From Cavia porcellus (Eukaryota > Chordata > Mammalia > Rodentia > Caviidae): 64,000 nt of DNA. The translations under genes were made by a program, and so were the position numbers. The stretch covers positions 80,332,044 to 80,396,043 of the forward strand of contig NW_026947486.1 in assembly GCF_034190915.1 (NCBI RefSeq), given 5' to 3'. Under the pieces are notes generated by a model, which was not told the origin of the DNA, ran no database searches, and was given only the letters and a program-made list of their open reading frames with translations. Positions within the stretch are counted from its first letter, which is position 1. Each line of letters opens with the position of its first letter. Of this stretch, positions 1 through 12,260 are shown piece after piece.

Positions 1-90
1 GCACCTGCCTTGCAAGCAGGCAGTTGTGAGTTTGATTCCTGGTACCAATAAAAAGGAAAAAGACAAAAAAAAAAAAAAGAAAAAAGAAAC
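1..90 (+). mobile_element. ID-type SINE, cut by the window edge
   Basis: CCTTGCAAGCAGGCAGTTGT and GAGTTTGATTCCTGGTACCA followed by an A-rich tail. The A-box half lies outside the window. Confidence 0.85.
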
Positions 91-1067
91 TAGAGAAGAG
101 GGTAGAAGAGAAAATAAAGGAATAAGCAAAATATTATTGAAGTTGACCAGAAAAACTAGAGATAATTCATTCATATGCAAATATGATTAAGTCTAGAGTG
201 GTAAATTGGGGAAAGGGAGAAAGAAGACAAATAGATTAGAACAAAAAGATAGATAAAGACAAAAAAGGAAAGTGAAAAGGAAAGAAACCACAAACCAGCT
301 AAAATAAATAAATAAATTCCTGTGGTGTCCACCAAGAATCCAAAACTACTAGATAACACTGCCGAAACTGCAGTAGAGTTTGTGCTGGCTTTGAGGCTGA
401 TCTTGGCCTCCATATGTGGGGACCTGGGAGCAGAGTCTTCAGTCAGTGCTTTCTATATGTCCCTTAGCAGCCACCCGCTCCTTACCTGTTTCTCTTGGTG
501 GCATCTCTCTCCCAGTTGCTGTGTTATTTTCAGACAGATACAGGGTGCTATTCCCAGTCCCACGCACCTTTGGCTCCTCCTGGTCCTTGCTCAGCCTTCT
601 GTGTTCCTCTTGCACTGGCAAGCCTGTCCTCTCAGGTCATTTGTTACAGGGTACATGGGACGCTGTGATAATGGTCTGGTCCTCTGCTCCTGCTGTTGCA
701 GTACAAGGCTGCTCTGTCCCAATTCTTACTCCTCTCCCAGGTGAGCTGCTGACTTCCCACGTGTGGCTTTACAAGTTCCAATGCCACGGTGACTCACCTC
801 TGCTGTGGTGTATAACATGGTCAGGTGAGGTAAGGGGTGCTAGGGGGTGTCTTTCTGCTCCTGCCACTAGTGGTGGGAGGACAGCCTGGACCTGCACAGT
901 CCTGAGGTGCGAGGCTGTTTAATTCCTCATGACTTTCTAACTACAGGTCATGGGGAGGGGTTAGCTGTTCAGTTTAGTACATAACCCTATAGTTTTTCAT
1001 CTTTTTCCTGGTGATTCCAGTTAGTGCTCTGGTGAACAAAAGGAAAGGGAAGAAAAGAAAAGGGAAG
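91..1067. other. No gene; A/G-rich then mixed sequence
   Basis: Mostly purine-rich low-complexity sequence to about 320. A moderately G+C-rich stretch follows to about 930, with open frames of up to 168 codons that resemble no protein I recognise. The stretch could be an old L1 5' region, but that cannot be shown by eye. Confidence 0.4.
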
Positions 1068-1180
1068 GGGCTGGGGATTTAGCGCAGCGGCATAAGCTGC
1101 CTTGCAAGCAGGTGGTTGTGAGTTCAATCCCCAGTACCGATAAAAAAAAGTTAAAAAAAAAAAAAAAGAAAGAAAAGGGA
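1068..1180 (+). mobile_element. ID-type SINE
   Basis: GGGGCTGGGGATTTAGCGCA start, B-box-like GAGTTCAATCCCCAGTACCG, A-rich tail. Nearly full length. Confidence 0.88.
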
Positions 1181-1373
1181 AAGAAAACAAAAAAGGACAG
1201 GAAAAAAGGGAAGAAAAATTATAATGTGCCAATCATGAAGGCGGGAGCAGTTCGTGTCAGCAGAATTTACTGCTAGAGTATATAGCACCTTCTGTTTGGA
1301 GGAAAACAGAAGAGGCATCTTATATCCCAAGTCTACCCAATATGACTTGATTTAGCCATATTACTTTAGCATA

Positions 1374-1375
<2 letters not shown>

Positions 1376-1434
<59 letters not shown>
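1376..1434 (+). repeat. (CT)n microsatellite
   Basis: An uninterrupted CT run of about 58 bases. Confidence 0.95.
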
Positions 1435-1436
<2 letters not shown>

Positions 1437-1752
1437 ATTCTAAGTAAGGCAAGCAGTCATTCAGATCTGGTGATCTACCACAGCCAGGAAGGCTGGCTGG
1501 CCATATTATTAAGTTCTTTGTCTATATGTGGCTTGATCTATTAGTCTTCATATCAGGTTGATTTTACTTTCAGTCCCTCCCATTTCTTCCGATTACCTGT
1601 ATTTTACTTGAATTTCTCTGAGTAGCTCTGAACAAGATTCAGCCATGTTGAATGAAATAATTTTTTTTATTTCAAATTCTACTTATGTGTTGTTTTTATA
1701 CATGAAAGCAATTGATTTTTGTGTATTAAACTTACACACTTTAACCTTTCTT

Positions 1753-2545
1753 TTTTAATTTTATTTAAAGAAAAACTAAACAAAAGAGAAAATGGGTAGA
1801 AATAATACATATGTTCAAAGAAAAAAATAAACACTAACACATCACTAGTTGATGTTCATATACTGTGCTCTTACAAATAGTTGTTCAAGATACAAAAGAG
1901 GAACATATAAAGTAGAAATTCAAACAGCAAGACTGCAAACAGCTCTGTTCAACTGTCTAACAAAAACTTAGCAATATGGTTGTCAATCCTAAACACTTAC
2001 ACATACATGCAGTTATCCATATCTTCAATTATGTTGAGATTAAACAAACTAAAGCGGGTTAAAATCATTCTGAACAAGGAATAATAGTATTGCTGGATTT
2101 CACATCATGACACTCCGGGATCAGCACGGGGTACTGTAGTGTCTTTTTAAAAAATTTCATTTAAAGAAAGACTAAACAAAACAGAAAATGTGTAGAAATA
2201 ACGCATAATTTGAAATAAAAAGTAAACAAATCACTAGTAGATGATTACAGATTGTTCTCTTACAAATAGTTGTTCAAGACAGTAAAGTGGAGCATATAAA
2301 GTGGGGACTCAAACAGTGAGATTGCAACCAGTTCTGTCAACTATCCAACAAAAACTTAGAAATATAGTTATCAATCCTATACCCTTAAACATACATGCAG
2401 TTACCCATATCTTCAATTATGATGAGATTGAACAAACCCAAGTAGGCTAATATCACTCTAAACAAAGAATAATACTATTTCTGGGTGTCACATTATGACA
2501 CTCCAGGATCAGCACTGGGAACTTTAGTATCTCTTTTTCTTCAAA
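1753..2545 (-). repeat. Tandemly doubled 3' end of copy A
   Basis: Segments 1753-2142 and 2143-2545 align along their whole length, for example CTTACAAATAGTTGTTCAAGA, CATACATGCAGTTA and ATATCTTCAATTATG in both. The two differ at many positions, so the doubling is not recent assembly error. Copy B and the fragment at 62241 carry one such end. Confidence 0.8.
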
Positions 2546-3625
2546 GTATTTGTTCATTTCATCATGTGTCATAAGATCAGTTCTCATAAACTGTTTATAG
2601 ATTCTACACATGCATGAGTCTTAACATGTATTTCTATCCTTTCTATATTATAGGGAGAAATAAAACAAAGCAAGACAAAACAAAACATATTCCTATAAAC
2701 ACATGAAATGAAAAAGACATATAAGACCATTGTACAAGGAGTTCTACCATACTTCCTGTGTTGTCTCTTGTTATCTTCAATAGAATTGGCTATATCACCA
2801 GACATAGTATAATTGAATATATCAGTACATGACAGTATTAATAAAAACACAATTTTGTATATAGTATAAACTTCAAAAACAGGCAATAATCAAACCAGAG
2901 TATGTATCACAGTGAGTCTTGTCCTCTTCAGTGTAGTTGCCTATACTCTCAGACTTGATACTATCAATCATATCAGTTTTGAATAAAATCTGTCGATACC
3001 AAACAGCTATCAAACAAACCAGATTTAACTAAGATCAGTCATAATAAAACAGTATAAGTCATACAAGGCTCCAGATTAAGTTAATAGGAAATTAAAGATG
3101 ATTACTGTGCTATATCCTGATGTTTTTGGAATAGATGTCTGTGCCCTCAAATCTAATGCAAGTAGACAAAATGGGACAGAATAAAATCTATCTAAGCACA
3201 GTGGTGCGAGTAATATAGGTTTTAATTCTTATACACTATTAAAAATATTTTCTGTCATCTTTTTTAAGACTCTCCCTTCCCTTTCACTTCCCCAGGGTAC
3301 ACTGTGCATTTTTGGGTCTGATCAAGACCCTTGGTTTTAAATTGGGGGGAAGGAACCTATTTACCTAAGTGACTCTGAACCTTCTCTCTCCTGGACTTGA
3401 TCTCTAATTTGTATTCCTTTACCTATTAAAGCCTGTCTTTCCAACCTATCCACAAATACTGGCCTAGTTGTCCCTATTACTCTCTGGTTCTCTGTCACAT
3501 AGAGCATTGTTTTCTCATATTTGATTTTCAGTCCATGTACTCTTTTTCATGTTAATTATATTTCCTGTAAATAGAATCTTGGTGGACCCTACCTCCTGAT
3601 CTACTTTACGTGTGGTTTTTTTTTT

Positions 3626-4875
3626 TTAATTTAGTGTATCAAGGCCATGTATATTAGAGCCTATAACCAACCTTCTTTGCCTCATTTCTGTTATGCTCTT
3701 TGCCATCAGTTGCCTGCTTGTCTTCTTCATTCTGTTTTCTGTTCCATTCAATGAGGCCTCTCTTGCCACTGTTCCTGGAATCCTAGTAGTTTTCTCTCTC
3801 TCTAGAATGCCCTGCAATATTCTCTGTAGAGTTGGATTGGTGGTTGCGAATTTCCCAAGTTCCTCTTTGTCTTGGAAGCATCTTGTTTCTCCATTAATTT
3901 CTAGAGATAGCTTTTCAGGATATATCAATCTGGGTTAGAAGTTATTTTCTTTCAGGGCTTGGAATATTTCATTCCAAGCTCTTCATGACTTGATGGTTTG
4001 TGTTGAGCAGTCTGCTGTTATTCTGATGGGCCTTCCTTTATAGGTGATCTGTTTCTTGTCTCTAACAGCTTTTAATATTCTGTTCTTATATTGAATTTCT
4101 GAGATCTTGATTATTATATGCCTGGGTGTAGCTCTGTTTTGGTTGTCGGTAGCTGGAATTCTGTAAGACTCTTGCATCAGAATATCATTTCCTTTTCCTA
4201 TGTTTGGTAAGTTTTTCTTAATTATTTCTATGAATAGCCTTTGTAGTTCCTTTGTTTGTATCCCTGCTTCTTCATTCACATTCTTTATTCTCACGTTATA
4301 GATCCTCTTGTCATCTTCTAGCCTTTGTATTGTTACTGCCTGTTTCCTTGTTATTTTTAAAAAATTTTTCCTTTCATAATTCCACATTGCAAACCTTTCC
4401 TCCAGTTTGGATAATGTATCCTTAGTTTCTTTCAATCAATTTTGCCATCTTTCCATAGAGTTTTTAATTTCCTGGTAATCTCTTTGAATTTGCTTCATGT
4501 ATTCTATGTTTTGTTTGTATTCTTCATCAAATGGTTCTCTCCTTTGTTTGAGTTTCTCCATTCTTCCATCTGTGTCTTCTTGAGGGGTGCTTAGCATCTC
4601 TTTTATTAATCTTCTTAAATCTTGTTTTACTAGGTTAAATATTTCCCTTTTGAACTCGTCTATGAAGTACCGAATATATCTCTTTATGTCCACTGGTGCT
4701 GTGTCTGATATTGCATGTTGCTGTTCTCATTCTCCTTTGTATTTACCTGTCCTGGGTCAATGTTCTCAGGGTTGGGACCTGGGGACTTTTTCTTGTTGCT
4801 CCCTCTTCCCAACATTTTTGTTTCTTCTAGGAGGCCCAGTTTCTTTCTTTGTTGGTTACAATTCTTCTGAAGCAC
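3626..4875 (-). pseudogene. Broken L1 ORF1 relative of copy A
   Basis: Read on the - strand the fragments are a Ser/Asn-rich N-terminus (RGSNKKKSPGPNPENIDPG), a coiled coil (YIRYFIDEFKREIFNLVKQDLRR, LKETKDTLSKLEERF), an RRM-like part (QRLEDDKRIYNVRIKNV) and a C-terminal domain (RATPRHIIIKI, KAVRDKKQITYKGRPIRITAD, then YPEKLSLEINGETRCFQDKEE). The TPRHIII and KG-P-RITAD signatures are those of the L1 ORF1 nucleic-acid chaperone. It is interrupted by a frameshift near 4690, a stop near 4436, a TGA at 3983-3985 and a TAA nearby, so it is not functional. Confidence 0.85.
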
Positions 4876-6077
4876 GCTGGCTAGGTGACCCTTCCCACCG
4901 CAGTGTGCTAATGAGTTGCAAACAGGGACAGCGCATGCTGGCCCCTCCCCTCCAGATCAGTCAAGCTGCTGAGGCCTTCACTGTGTTAGTGTGCACCGCC
5001 TCCCCTCCAGGTCAGTCAAATTTCTGAGGCTTCACTGCATTAGTGTGTGCTGCTGCCACAGGGAATTGATTTCAGATTATCTATTGGGTCTCAGCCATGT
5101 TGCATGACCCAGACCAAGCTCACTCCACCAATCCCATTTGGGAAGGGAACAACTGACTGAAGTCACTGCTGCCCCTTATTCTTTCCAGTCCTGCCCGGTC
5201 CCAGAATGTCATCTGTTGGAGCCCCTCTTTCCACTCCCATCACTCACCACAGGTCGATGCAGTTTCCCCGCTAGCTTAGCTCTCCGTTCAGCTCACCGAC
5301 TCCCGATCTCAGCATGACTGCACCTCTAGTGACTCTAAGCGGCGGGATTTCGGATGGCTCGCTATGTTGCCTGCTTAATTTCTTCTTGGGATGAGAGAAT
5401 TCATCTCCCTCTGGGACTCCCCATGCTGTATTATGTTGAATTCTAAGTTCACTATCTCAGACAGCCTCTGTAGCCTGCTGTTATCTATCCTCCATCTTTG
5501 TTTGAATCTCCACTTTAACCTTTCTTAATCACTTATTGGGTTCTAGGGGTTTTGGGCAAATTATTTGCATTATTTTCTACAGATAACTGGGTCATCTAAA
5601 AACAAAGTCACCTGTTTTTCCTGCTCAATTTTATATTGCACTAGCTAGGACTTTCTGGAATAATGATGGTAAGCAATGATGAGCAGGAACATTCTTGCCT
5701 TTTAAGGAAAAATTTTCTAAACATTAGAATATTTTCATAGATTTCCTTTATTAAATTGAGGCAAGTTCCCTCCAAATTCACATCTCCTTATGTGTACAGT
5801 GGGCTGAGATTTCATGGGGACCTAGGTGAATATTCTCCCATCTGGTTCTCTCTCTTCCTCTTAGTCAATGCTTGGCATTCCTCCTTAGGTTTTCTGTCCT
5901 TCAGCTTAATGCTATCAAAACCCTTATCTTATTTAAGATTAGTTTTTGATAGGTATAGACTGTAATAGCTCTCAGATGAGGGAAGAAGTAAATGAAATAT
6001 AGATAAGAAAAGAGAGAAATATACCTTTCCTGGGTAAGTCTGTCAAGGCCTGTGTGAACAACATATCTTGTCAAATA

Positions 6078-6540
6078 TTATGGTTTATATCTAGAATGCT
6101 CCAAAAAAAGTCTCATGTATTCTAAGATGAGGATTTTGTAAGGTGACTGGATTACCAGACTCTATCTTCATTGAAAGACTATTTCATTGATGAGACTGTA
6201 ATTTGATGGTATTAATGGCAAGTAATGGAAACTCAGAAGGCAGTGCCTAGTCAAAAGAAGTAGGTTATGGGAGTATGACTTGGGGGCTATATCTGGTGCC
6301 AAGCCCCTACTTCTCTGGCTCTTTCACAACTTCTTACTCTCTCTGCCTCCAGTCTACCATAAGGTAGATAGCTTTCCCCTACCACATCCATTTGCCTTGC
6401 CACAGGCCTACAGCCATGGACCAGCTGACTATAAATTGAAACCTCTAAAACTGTGAGCCAAAATAAACCTTTCCTTCTCTTAAATTATTTATCGCAGAGA
6501 TCTGTTACAGCTATGAAAAGCTACCACAAGGCATATCCCT
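6078..6540 (+). mobile_element. MaLR-like LTR or related interspersed repeat
   Basis: ATTATGGTTTATATCTAGAA at the start, TGCCACAGGCCTACAGCCAT in the middle, ACTGTGAGCCAAAATAAACC and TACAGCTATGAAAAGCTACC at the end. Decayed. Confidence 0.5.
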
Positions 6541-7180
6541 CAGCCTTTTGGGTGCTCAGTTCAACAGGCCAGAGCTAGCAGCTCCATAACAAGGGTAATG
6601 TTAGTGAAAGTGATGGTGATGGCGATGATGATCCCAGGAGGAGAAAGGGGATACAAGCAACTATGTTTTAGGTACCCATTATGCACACATCTCTAATTTT
6701 CACAACAAATCTTATAGAGAAGGAAATATATTTAACACCCTTTTTAAAAGGTAGAAATAGCTTCAGAAAGACAAAAGTTTAGCAGAACCAAGTTAAGGAC
6801 CAAGGTGTAATCTAGGTCTATAATCCAGTTTGGAAAGTTCAAGCAAAGCTTTTCTGAAGAGCCCAAAAATTGCTTCTCTGGGAAACTCTCCTTCCTCAGG
6901 AGTCAGCCAGCATTTGCTCACTTGTGGTTAATAGGTCTCCATTTCCCTGGTGACAGGCAGTGTGATGGAGATCAGCTCTAAAGAGACAGAGAATGGTCAC
7001 AATCCCAATTTGGTCATATGTTTGGATTCAAATCTCCTCTTTCCCTAAGTTTGGGTGTCTCTATTTCTTATCTGGAATCTGAACAGAAGCCTGGAATTTG
7101 ATCAGTATAATTTCTCCCCATTTGCCATACCTGAACTCCTTTCCTTCCTTTTGCTTAGGGCCCCTTTGTATCTGTGTGAG

Positions 7181-7346
7181 GTGTGTATCTGCTAGCTCAC
7201 ATGCATGTAATCTAACCACTTGGGAGCACTTGAGGCAGGAGCATTGCTGTGAGTTCAAGGCTAGCCTGGGCTACATAGTGTATTCCAGCCCAGCCTGGAC
7301 TACATAGTAAGATGTTGTCTCAAAAAAAAAAAAAAAAAAAAAAAAA
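7181..7346 (+). mobile_element. B1-type SINE
   Basis: CACTTGAGGCAGGAGCATTG, GTTCAAGGCTAGCCTGGGCT, a second CAGCCTGGACTACATAGTAA and a long A run to 7346. Confidence 0.82.
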
Positions 7347-8190
7347 ACAAGAAAAACAAAGGGAAAAGCATTCCCTAAGGTAACTAAACAACAAGCTTAT
7401 AGAATTTATGCAAAGAAGACTGATAAATGAAAATGTAATCTCTAAAGGAGGATATTGCTATTTATAATTGGCTCTGGTTCTGACATGGATACACAAACAT
7501 ATATATGTGTATATGTATGTATACATACCATTGTATAGATATATATTACATATATAAAGAAAGATCTAGGTATTCCCTGACATCCAGCAGCTGGGCTAGA
7601 ATGGTCACCCAGGCCTTGGGGTTGCTACCAGGGACCCTATGCTCACAGCTGAGCCATGGTGATCACTTGTTAAATATAAATAATCTCACAAAGCAGTATA
7701 TCAGACAAAGACACACTGTGACACCGACAAGCCAAGACATAAACAGGGCCATACTGAAATCATGTCTTAACACAGATTGGGTAAACATGAACATTGGGCA
7801 AACCATAGACACTATAAAACATACCCCTCTCCTGGCTAACAGCAAGGACTGCTGCTTTGTTCCTTATAGCTTTGGCCTCGCTAACTCACTCTTTCTCTAC
7901 ATAAAATTTAGTGAAATACACAATCATATAATTGGTCCCATTTCTGGACAGAATTCAATTTAACAGCACACTCCAGCTCCTTTAGACCCTCCGCAAATCA
8001 CAGAACTCAAGCCTAATCCTATAAGTGATGTCAAGGCCCCATTTCTTGAGATTGTCACATTTCCCCACATTGTATATTGCTCCTCCCTGTGGAGAGTATT
8101 GGAAACGTGTATCAGAAAGACATAGAACAAATGTGTATTGAACACAGGAAAGGAGACAAAGATCACATACATTTTTTTAGACTTTTAATT

Positions 8191-8268
8191 TTTTTTCCTG
8201 AGGATCAAACCCAGGGTCTCCTGCTTGCTAGGCAAGTGTTTTACCACTGAGCAAAATCCCCAGTCCCT
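8191..8268 (-). mobile_element. ID-type SINE, older subfamily
   Basis: On the + strand GAGGATCAAACCCAGGGTCT, GCTAGGCAAGTGTTTTACCA and CTGAGCAAAATCCCCAGTCC. Confidence 0.8.
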
Positions 8269-8334
8269 ATTTTTTTCTACATGCTTTTGTCATTTTATTC
8301 ACTCCACGACATTAAAATGGAGCTCTTTCCAGAT

Positions 8335-8441
8335 ATTTGGGAAGTTTAGGCAGGAGAATCATCAGCCTGGGCAACATAGCAAGACTCTTTCTATATCAAA
8401 AGTAAACAGATAGATAGATGATAGACAGATAGATAGATAAT
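8335..8441 (+). mobile_element. B1 fragment with (GATA)n
   Basis: TTTGGGAAGTTTAGGCAGGA, AGCCTGGGCAACATAGCAAG, then a GATA-like run. Confidence 0.65.
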
Positions 8442-8955
8442 TTTTAAAGGAACATTAAAATGAAGTCTTGATTGGACTTCTGAAAAACAAAGTAGTCTCC
8501 TTAATTGAAAAAGCCATAATTCACCATACTTAACAAGTACTACTACAGGCAGCTCAAGTGTGCCTTTACCCCAGCTATAAAAAAGAGCAAAATAAAAAAA
8601 TTAATCATCTAAACCAGGCATGGTATGTAGTTCAGTATGAAAAGTGTAAAGGCTTTGGGTTCAATGAAAGGGAGAGAGAGAGACAGAGAGACAGAGATAC
8701 AGAGAGACAGACAGAGAGAATATCATTTAAATGAAAGTAACTGGGGGACAATTAACTTGTTCAGAAGTAGCATCAATTTGCTTGATAATTAAGTGTTAAT
8801 CACTGTGCTTTGTCTATTCATTAACAAAGGTCAAGGGAACCTCTACTTATTTAAACTCTGTTAGGTATTAGCTGAAGTTATTGTTTTACTTAAAAATAAC
8901 TTTTAAAAAGAGTTTATAAATCAAATTTCTTGCTTTTGTAAAGAGTCTTTACGTT

Positions 8956-9062
8956 GCCTGGCATGATAGTGCATTCATGCCTGTAATCCAGCACTCAGGA
9001 GGCTGAAGCAGGAAGATAATTGGTGAGTTCAAGGCCATTTTGGACCCTGTCTCAATCCCCCA
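8956..9062 (+). mobile_element. B1-type SINE
   Basis: CCTGGCATGATAGTGCATTC, CCAGCACTCAGGAGGCTGAA and GACCCTGTCTCAA. Confidence 0.78.
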
Positions 9063-9779
9063 CCAACAGAGTCTTTACCTACTAATTAATTATTCAGAAA
9101 AAATGAGACTAAATCCTCATCACATATCATCAAGTGTCTCCAGCTGATTCAGCACCAAGCAGAGGAGAGGGCTAAGGCACACAAGTAACGCATCATTCCT
9201 GTAGTGTTTGAGGAGGAATCTGGGAGAGAAGAACCCAAGGAAACAGCAGAATCTTCAAGAAGGGCACCTGATTCGGCCTGGGAGATTAAGGAAGGGGCCC
9301 CAGAGGAGATGATACTTGTCCTGAGTTATAAAAGCCGAACACGAACTAACAAGGCAAAGGCTGTATTGGCTGGGCTGCGCTAGGGCCAAGAAGGTTTCCT
9401 GTGTGGTGGGCAGTGGTAACTCCAAGTAGTTAAGTACTTCCCGGCTTCAGGAGAGGATCAGTAAGATTTGGCAGCCCGACCCCCAGGTAGGCCAGGGTCT
9501 TCTAATGAGGTGCCTGATATGCAGAGGTAAAGATGGCATTCTTTATCCTGAAGGGCTTTGGGTCTTGAAACACCCCCAAAACTCCTAGGAGACTTCTGCT
9601 TCTGCTCCAAGATGCTGATTGATCTGGCCTGTGGGCTAGGTACCTACATTTCCTTCTTTAGATGGTCGATTACATTCATTGACTTTCACATACAGAATCT
9701 GCCTTATATTACCATATTATGTAATATGGTTTGGTTGTGGTGTATTATTCTTTTTATATTTTACTGAATTCTATTTGAC

Positions 9780-10070
9780 AGTATAACATCAAAAAATTTT
9801 AACTATAATTGATCGATTTTTATAGCAGTCTGATATCAGAGTTTCTTCATCTTCCATTTTTCTGCAGGAAATTTAAGTAGAACTGGCATTTTCTTTTTTA
9901 AATTGTTTGGTAGAATTCATAAATGAAGCCATTTGGGCTGGGATAGTTCATTGTGGTGTTTTAAATTGCTAATTCAATTTCTTTAATGATAATATGATCC
10001 CACAGCATAAGCGCCTGCCTGGCAAGTGCGAGGTCATGAGTTTGATTCCTGGTACCAAATAAATACATAA

Positions 10071-10104
<34 letters not shown>

Positions 10105-10965
10105 GTATGATTATTCGGGTTTTCTAATTCATCTTGGGTGAATTTTAGTGGTTTGTAGTTTTCAAAGAATTGGTCAATTTCATTTAAATTGTCAAATTTA
10201 TCTGTAGAGTTGTCAGAAATATTCACTCATTATTCCTTTGATATGTATAGTAGCCATGTGGAAAGCATCTGTTTCCTTTCTCATATTGACTATTTGTATC
10301 TCCTCTCTGTTTTCTTTGTTAATCTTGCAGAGGTCTTAACATTTTCATTGTTCTTTTAAAAGAATCTGCTCTTAGTTTCATTGTTGTTGGTTTTATTATT
10401 TTTCTGTTTTCAGTGTGATTGATTCCTACTCTATTATTTTCTTCTTTTTGCTTTGGGTTTATTTTATTCTTTCTGTTTTATGAAGTACAGACTTAGATTA
10501 TTAATTTGAGGCCTTATTTCTTATGTAAGTATCTAATATTTTAAAGTTCCATCTGAGATCTGCTTAGCTGCAGCCCACCAATCTCATACATTGGATTTTT
10601 GTTTCCATTCAAAACTATTTCACTTCCTTTGATACATGTCTTACTTTACAATGTCTTGTTTACTTTCCAAGTACAGTAATTCGAGATTTTCTTCTTACCT
10701 TTCTGTTTCTGATTTCTAGCTTTATTTCATAACAGTCAGAGAACACATTCTATGATTTTAGTTCTTTTAAATGTGTTGAGACATTTTTGACACAGTATAC
10801 TGCCACTCTTATGAATGTCCCATGTGTACTTGAAAAGAGTGTGAATTTTGCTGTAATGGGTGAATGTCCTTCAAACATCAAATAGCTCTACCTGTTTGAT
10901 GATGTTGAGTTCAGCTATAAACTTTGGTGAGTTTGCCTCAGGTACTTCATATTTGACCAGATCTA
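9780..10965 (-). mobile_element. Old L1 ORF2 fragment
   Basis: Reads as decayed L1 reverse transcriptase region on the - strand: AATTGGTCAATTTCATT, TTTCATTG and TTAGATTATTAATTTGAGGCC are landmarks of mammalian L1M ORF2. It is interrupted by a 3' ID-type fragment with (AAT)n at about 9995-10104. No open frame remains. Confidence 0.65.
9995..10104 (+). mobile_element. ID-type SINE fragment with (AAT)n tail
   Basis: CATAAGCGCCTGCCTGGCAA followed by GAGTTTGATTCCTGGTACC and an AAT run. The first part of the tRNA-like head is missing or decayed. Confidence 0.75.
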
Positions 10966-11552
10966 GGAAAATGAAGTTTAGTCCCCACAGTTGTGGGGAC
11001 TGAGTGGAAGAAGATGAAAATCTGATTTAAGGAGCACAAGGAAAGAAACCTCTCTGACTATCTCACACACAAGTTTAGAACTTAAGGGATTTCACTGACC
11101 CAAAACTCCATGTCCTCCAAGAGGAGCCACCTGGAATTGCAACTGGCTGCTTAAGTCTTTTTCTACTCCTATAGCAGGATGTTGAGATAAGTTGTTGACC
11201 TGCAGGAGTTTTGCTAGACAAGAGAGGAGGAAGGCAAAAGCAGTGTACATTGGAGTACTCTGGACCCATACGTTGTAGTTTCTACCCAATTGTTTTGATT
11301 ACAGTTTTGCTAAGGACCAGCCCTACTCTTGGGGCCTGTGCCAACTTGATATAAGTACAGATCCTCAGATTGCTGGCAGTTGCCACACGACACATAGGAA
11401 TGGAAGAAACCTTGATGTTCCTCCACTGGCAGAGTCCCACCCAGCCTTTTCCCTGGGTTGGTCCTGCACAGTCTCAAACTGATAGGCATCTGGACACAGT
11501 TTCTCCAGGGCAGGCAGCCCTGAAGACAACCAATCTTAAGGATAACACCTTT

Positions 11553-11661
11553 GGGGCTGGGGATTTAGCTCAGCGGCATAAGCACCTGCCTTGCAAGTGT
11601 GTGGTCGTGAGTTTGATCCCCAGTACCGATAAAAAAGAAAAAGACCAAAAAAAAAAAAAAG
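11553..11661 (+). mobile_element. ID-type SINE
   Basis: GGGGCTGGGGATTTAGCTCA, GAGTTTGATCCCCAGTACCG and an A tail. Imperfect flanking duplication GGATAACACCTTT / AGAATAGCATCTTT. Confidence 0.9.
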
Positions 11662-11938
11662 AATAGCATCTTTATCTCCTGGGGCAGCAACAGTAAGGGT
11701 CATGATTTTTCACTTAACATTTTTTTGGCCCCAACTCCAAGAAGCACATTGCCTTCTCTCTTGCCTGTACCTGCACAGGGCCCTGTATTTTCCCCAACCC
11801 CATACTCAAATGAAGTTTCCCCCTTGGAACAGGGGTGGAAACAAAAGTGAGAGTAACTGTAGAAAGATCCATTGAGAACCTCAGGTTCCCTGAGCCCAGT
11901 CTCCCTGTTCTCCCTCCCACCTCTCTCCTCTCATTTAT

Positions 11939-12260
11939 TGTTGGGCGCAGGCGCTCAACATACCATACCCCACCCGGGACTAAGGACCATGCCAGCTTCC
12001 GCAATGAGCTACGTCCCTCTTTAAATTAGCCAACCCGTGTGCACTTCGTGCTCACTCCGTACTCTGTGGCAACTCCTGATTGGCCACAGCTGGATATACT
12101 AGCCGGAGTCTGCGTCCCATTCCCGCCCTGCTTCCTCGTGGCAGCCTGTGATTGGTCACGGCCAAATATATAAACCAGAGCCCGCGTAAATAAACCAGCA
12201 GTTAACTGTCGTCCACAGGAGCGTCTCCTGTCTCCTGTTTCATTGGGGCTGCGCCGGTCA
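11939..12260 (+). mobile_element. Solo LTR of an endogenous retrovirus, likely class II
   Basis: A 322-bp LTR starting TGTTGGGCGC and ending GCCGGTCA, with TG/CA ends, flanked by a perfect 6-bp duplication ATTTAT (11933-11938 and 12261-12266). Inside are CCAAT-type boxes (GATTGG twice), the TATA-like TATATAAACC and AATAAA about 25 bases after it, in + orientation. No internal retroviral genes remain. A 6-bp duplication and the TGTTGGG start fit class II (ERVK/IAP-like) rodent elements. The family name is uncertain. Confidence 0.75.

Larger units (their letters stand above)
1753..5510 (-). mobile_element. Full-length ORF1-only, L1-derived (HAL1-like) retrotransposon, copy A
   Basis: Flanked by a perfect 16-bp target-site duplication CACTTTAACCTTTCTT (1737-1752 and 5511-5526). 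Read on the - strand, a 5' region begins GAGATTCAAACAAAGATGGA, resembling the start of copy B, followed by a G+C-richer leader. An ORF1 relative follows (about 4875-3626), then about 1.9 kb without any endonuclease or reverse transcriptase sequence. The 3' region holds AT-rich tandem units and two copies in tandem of a roughly 390-400 bp terminal segment (2545-2143 and 2142-1753), each ending in AATAAAATT-like sequence. Length is 3758 bp. Half-L1 (HAL1) elements are the nearest known category. Confidence 0.8.

Noticed and set aside
322..922. Overlapping + strand frames of 140 and 168 codons
   Set aside because: No recognisable protein features, two frames open over the same bases, and no splice or promoter context. 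Possibly old L1 5' sequence.
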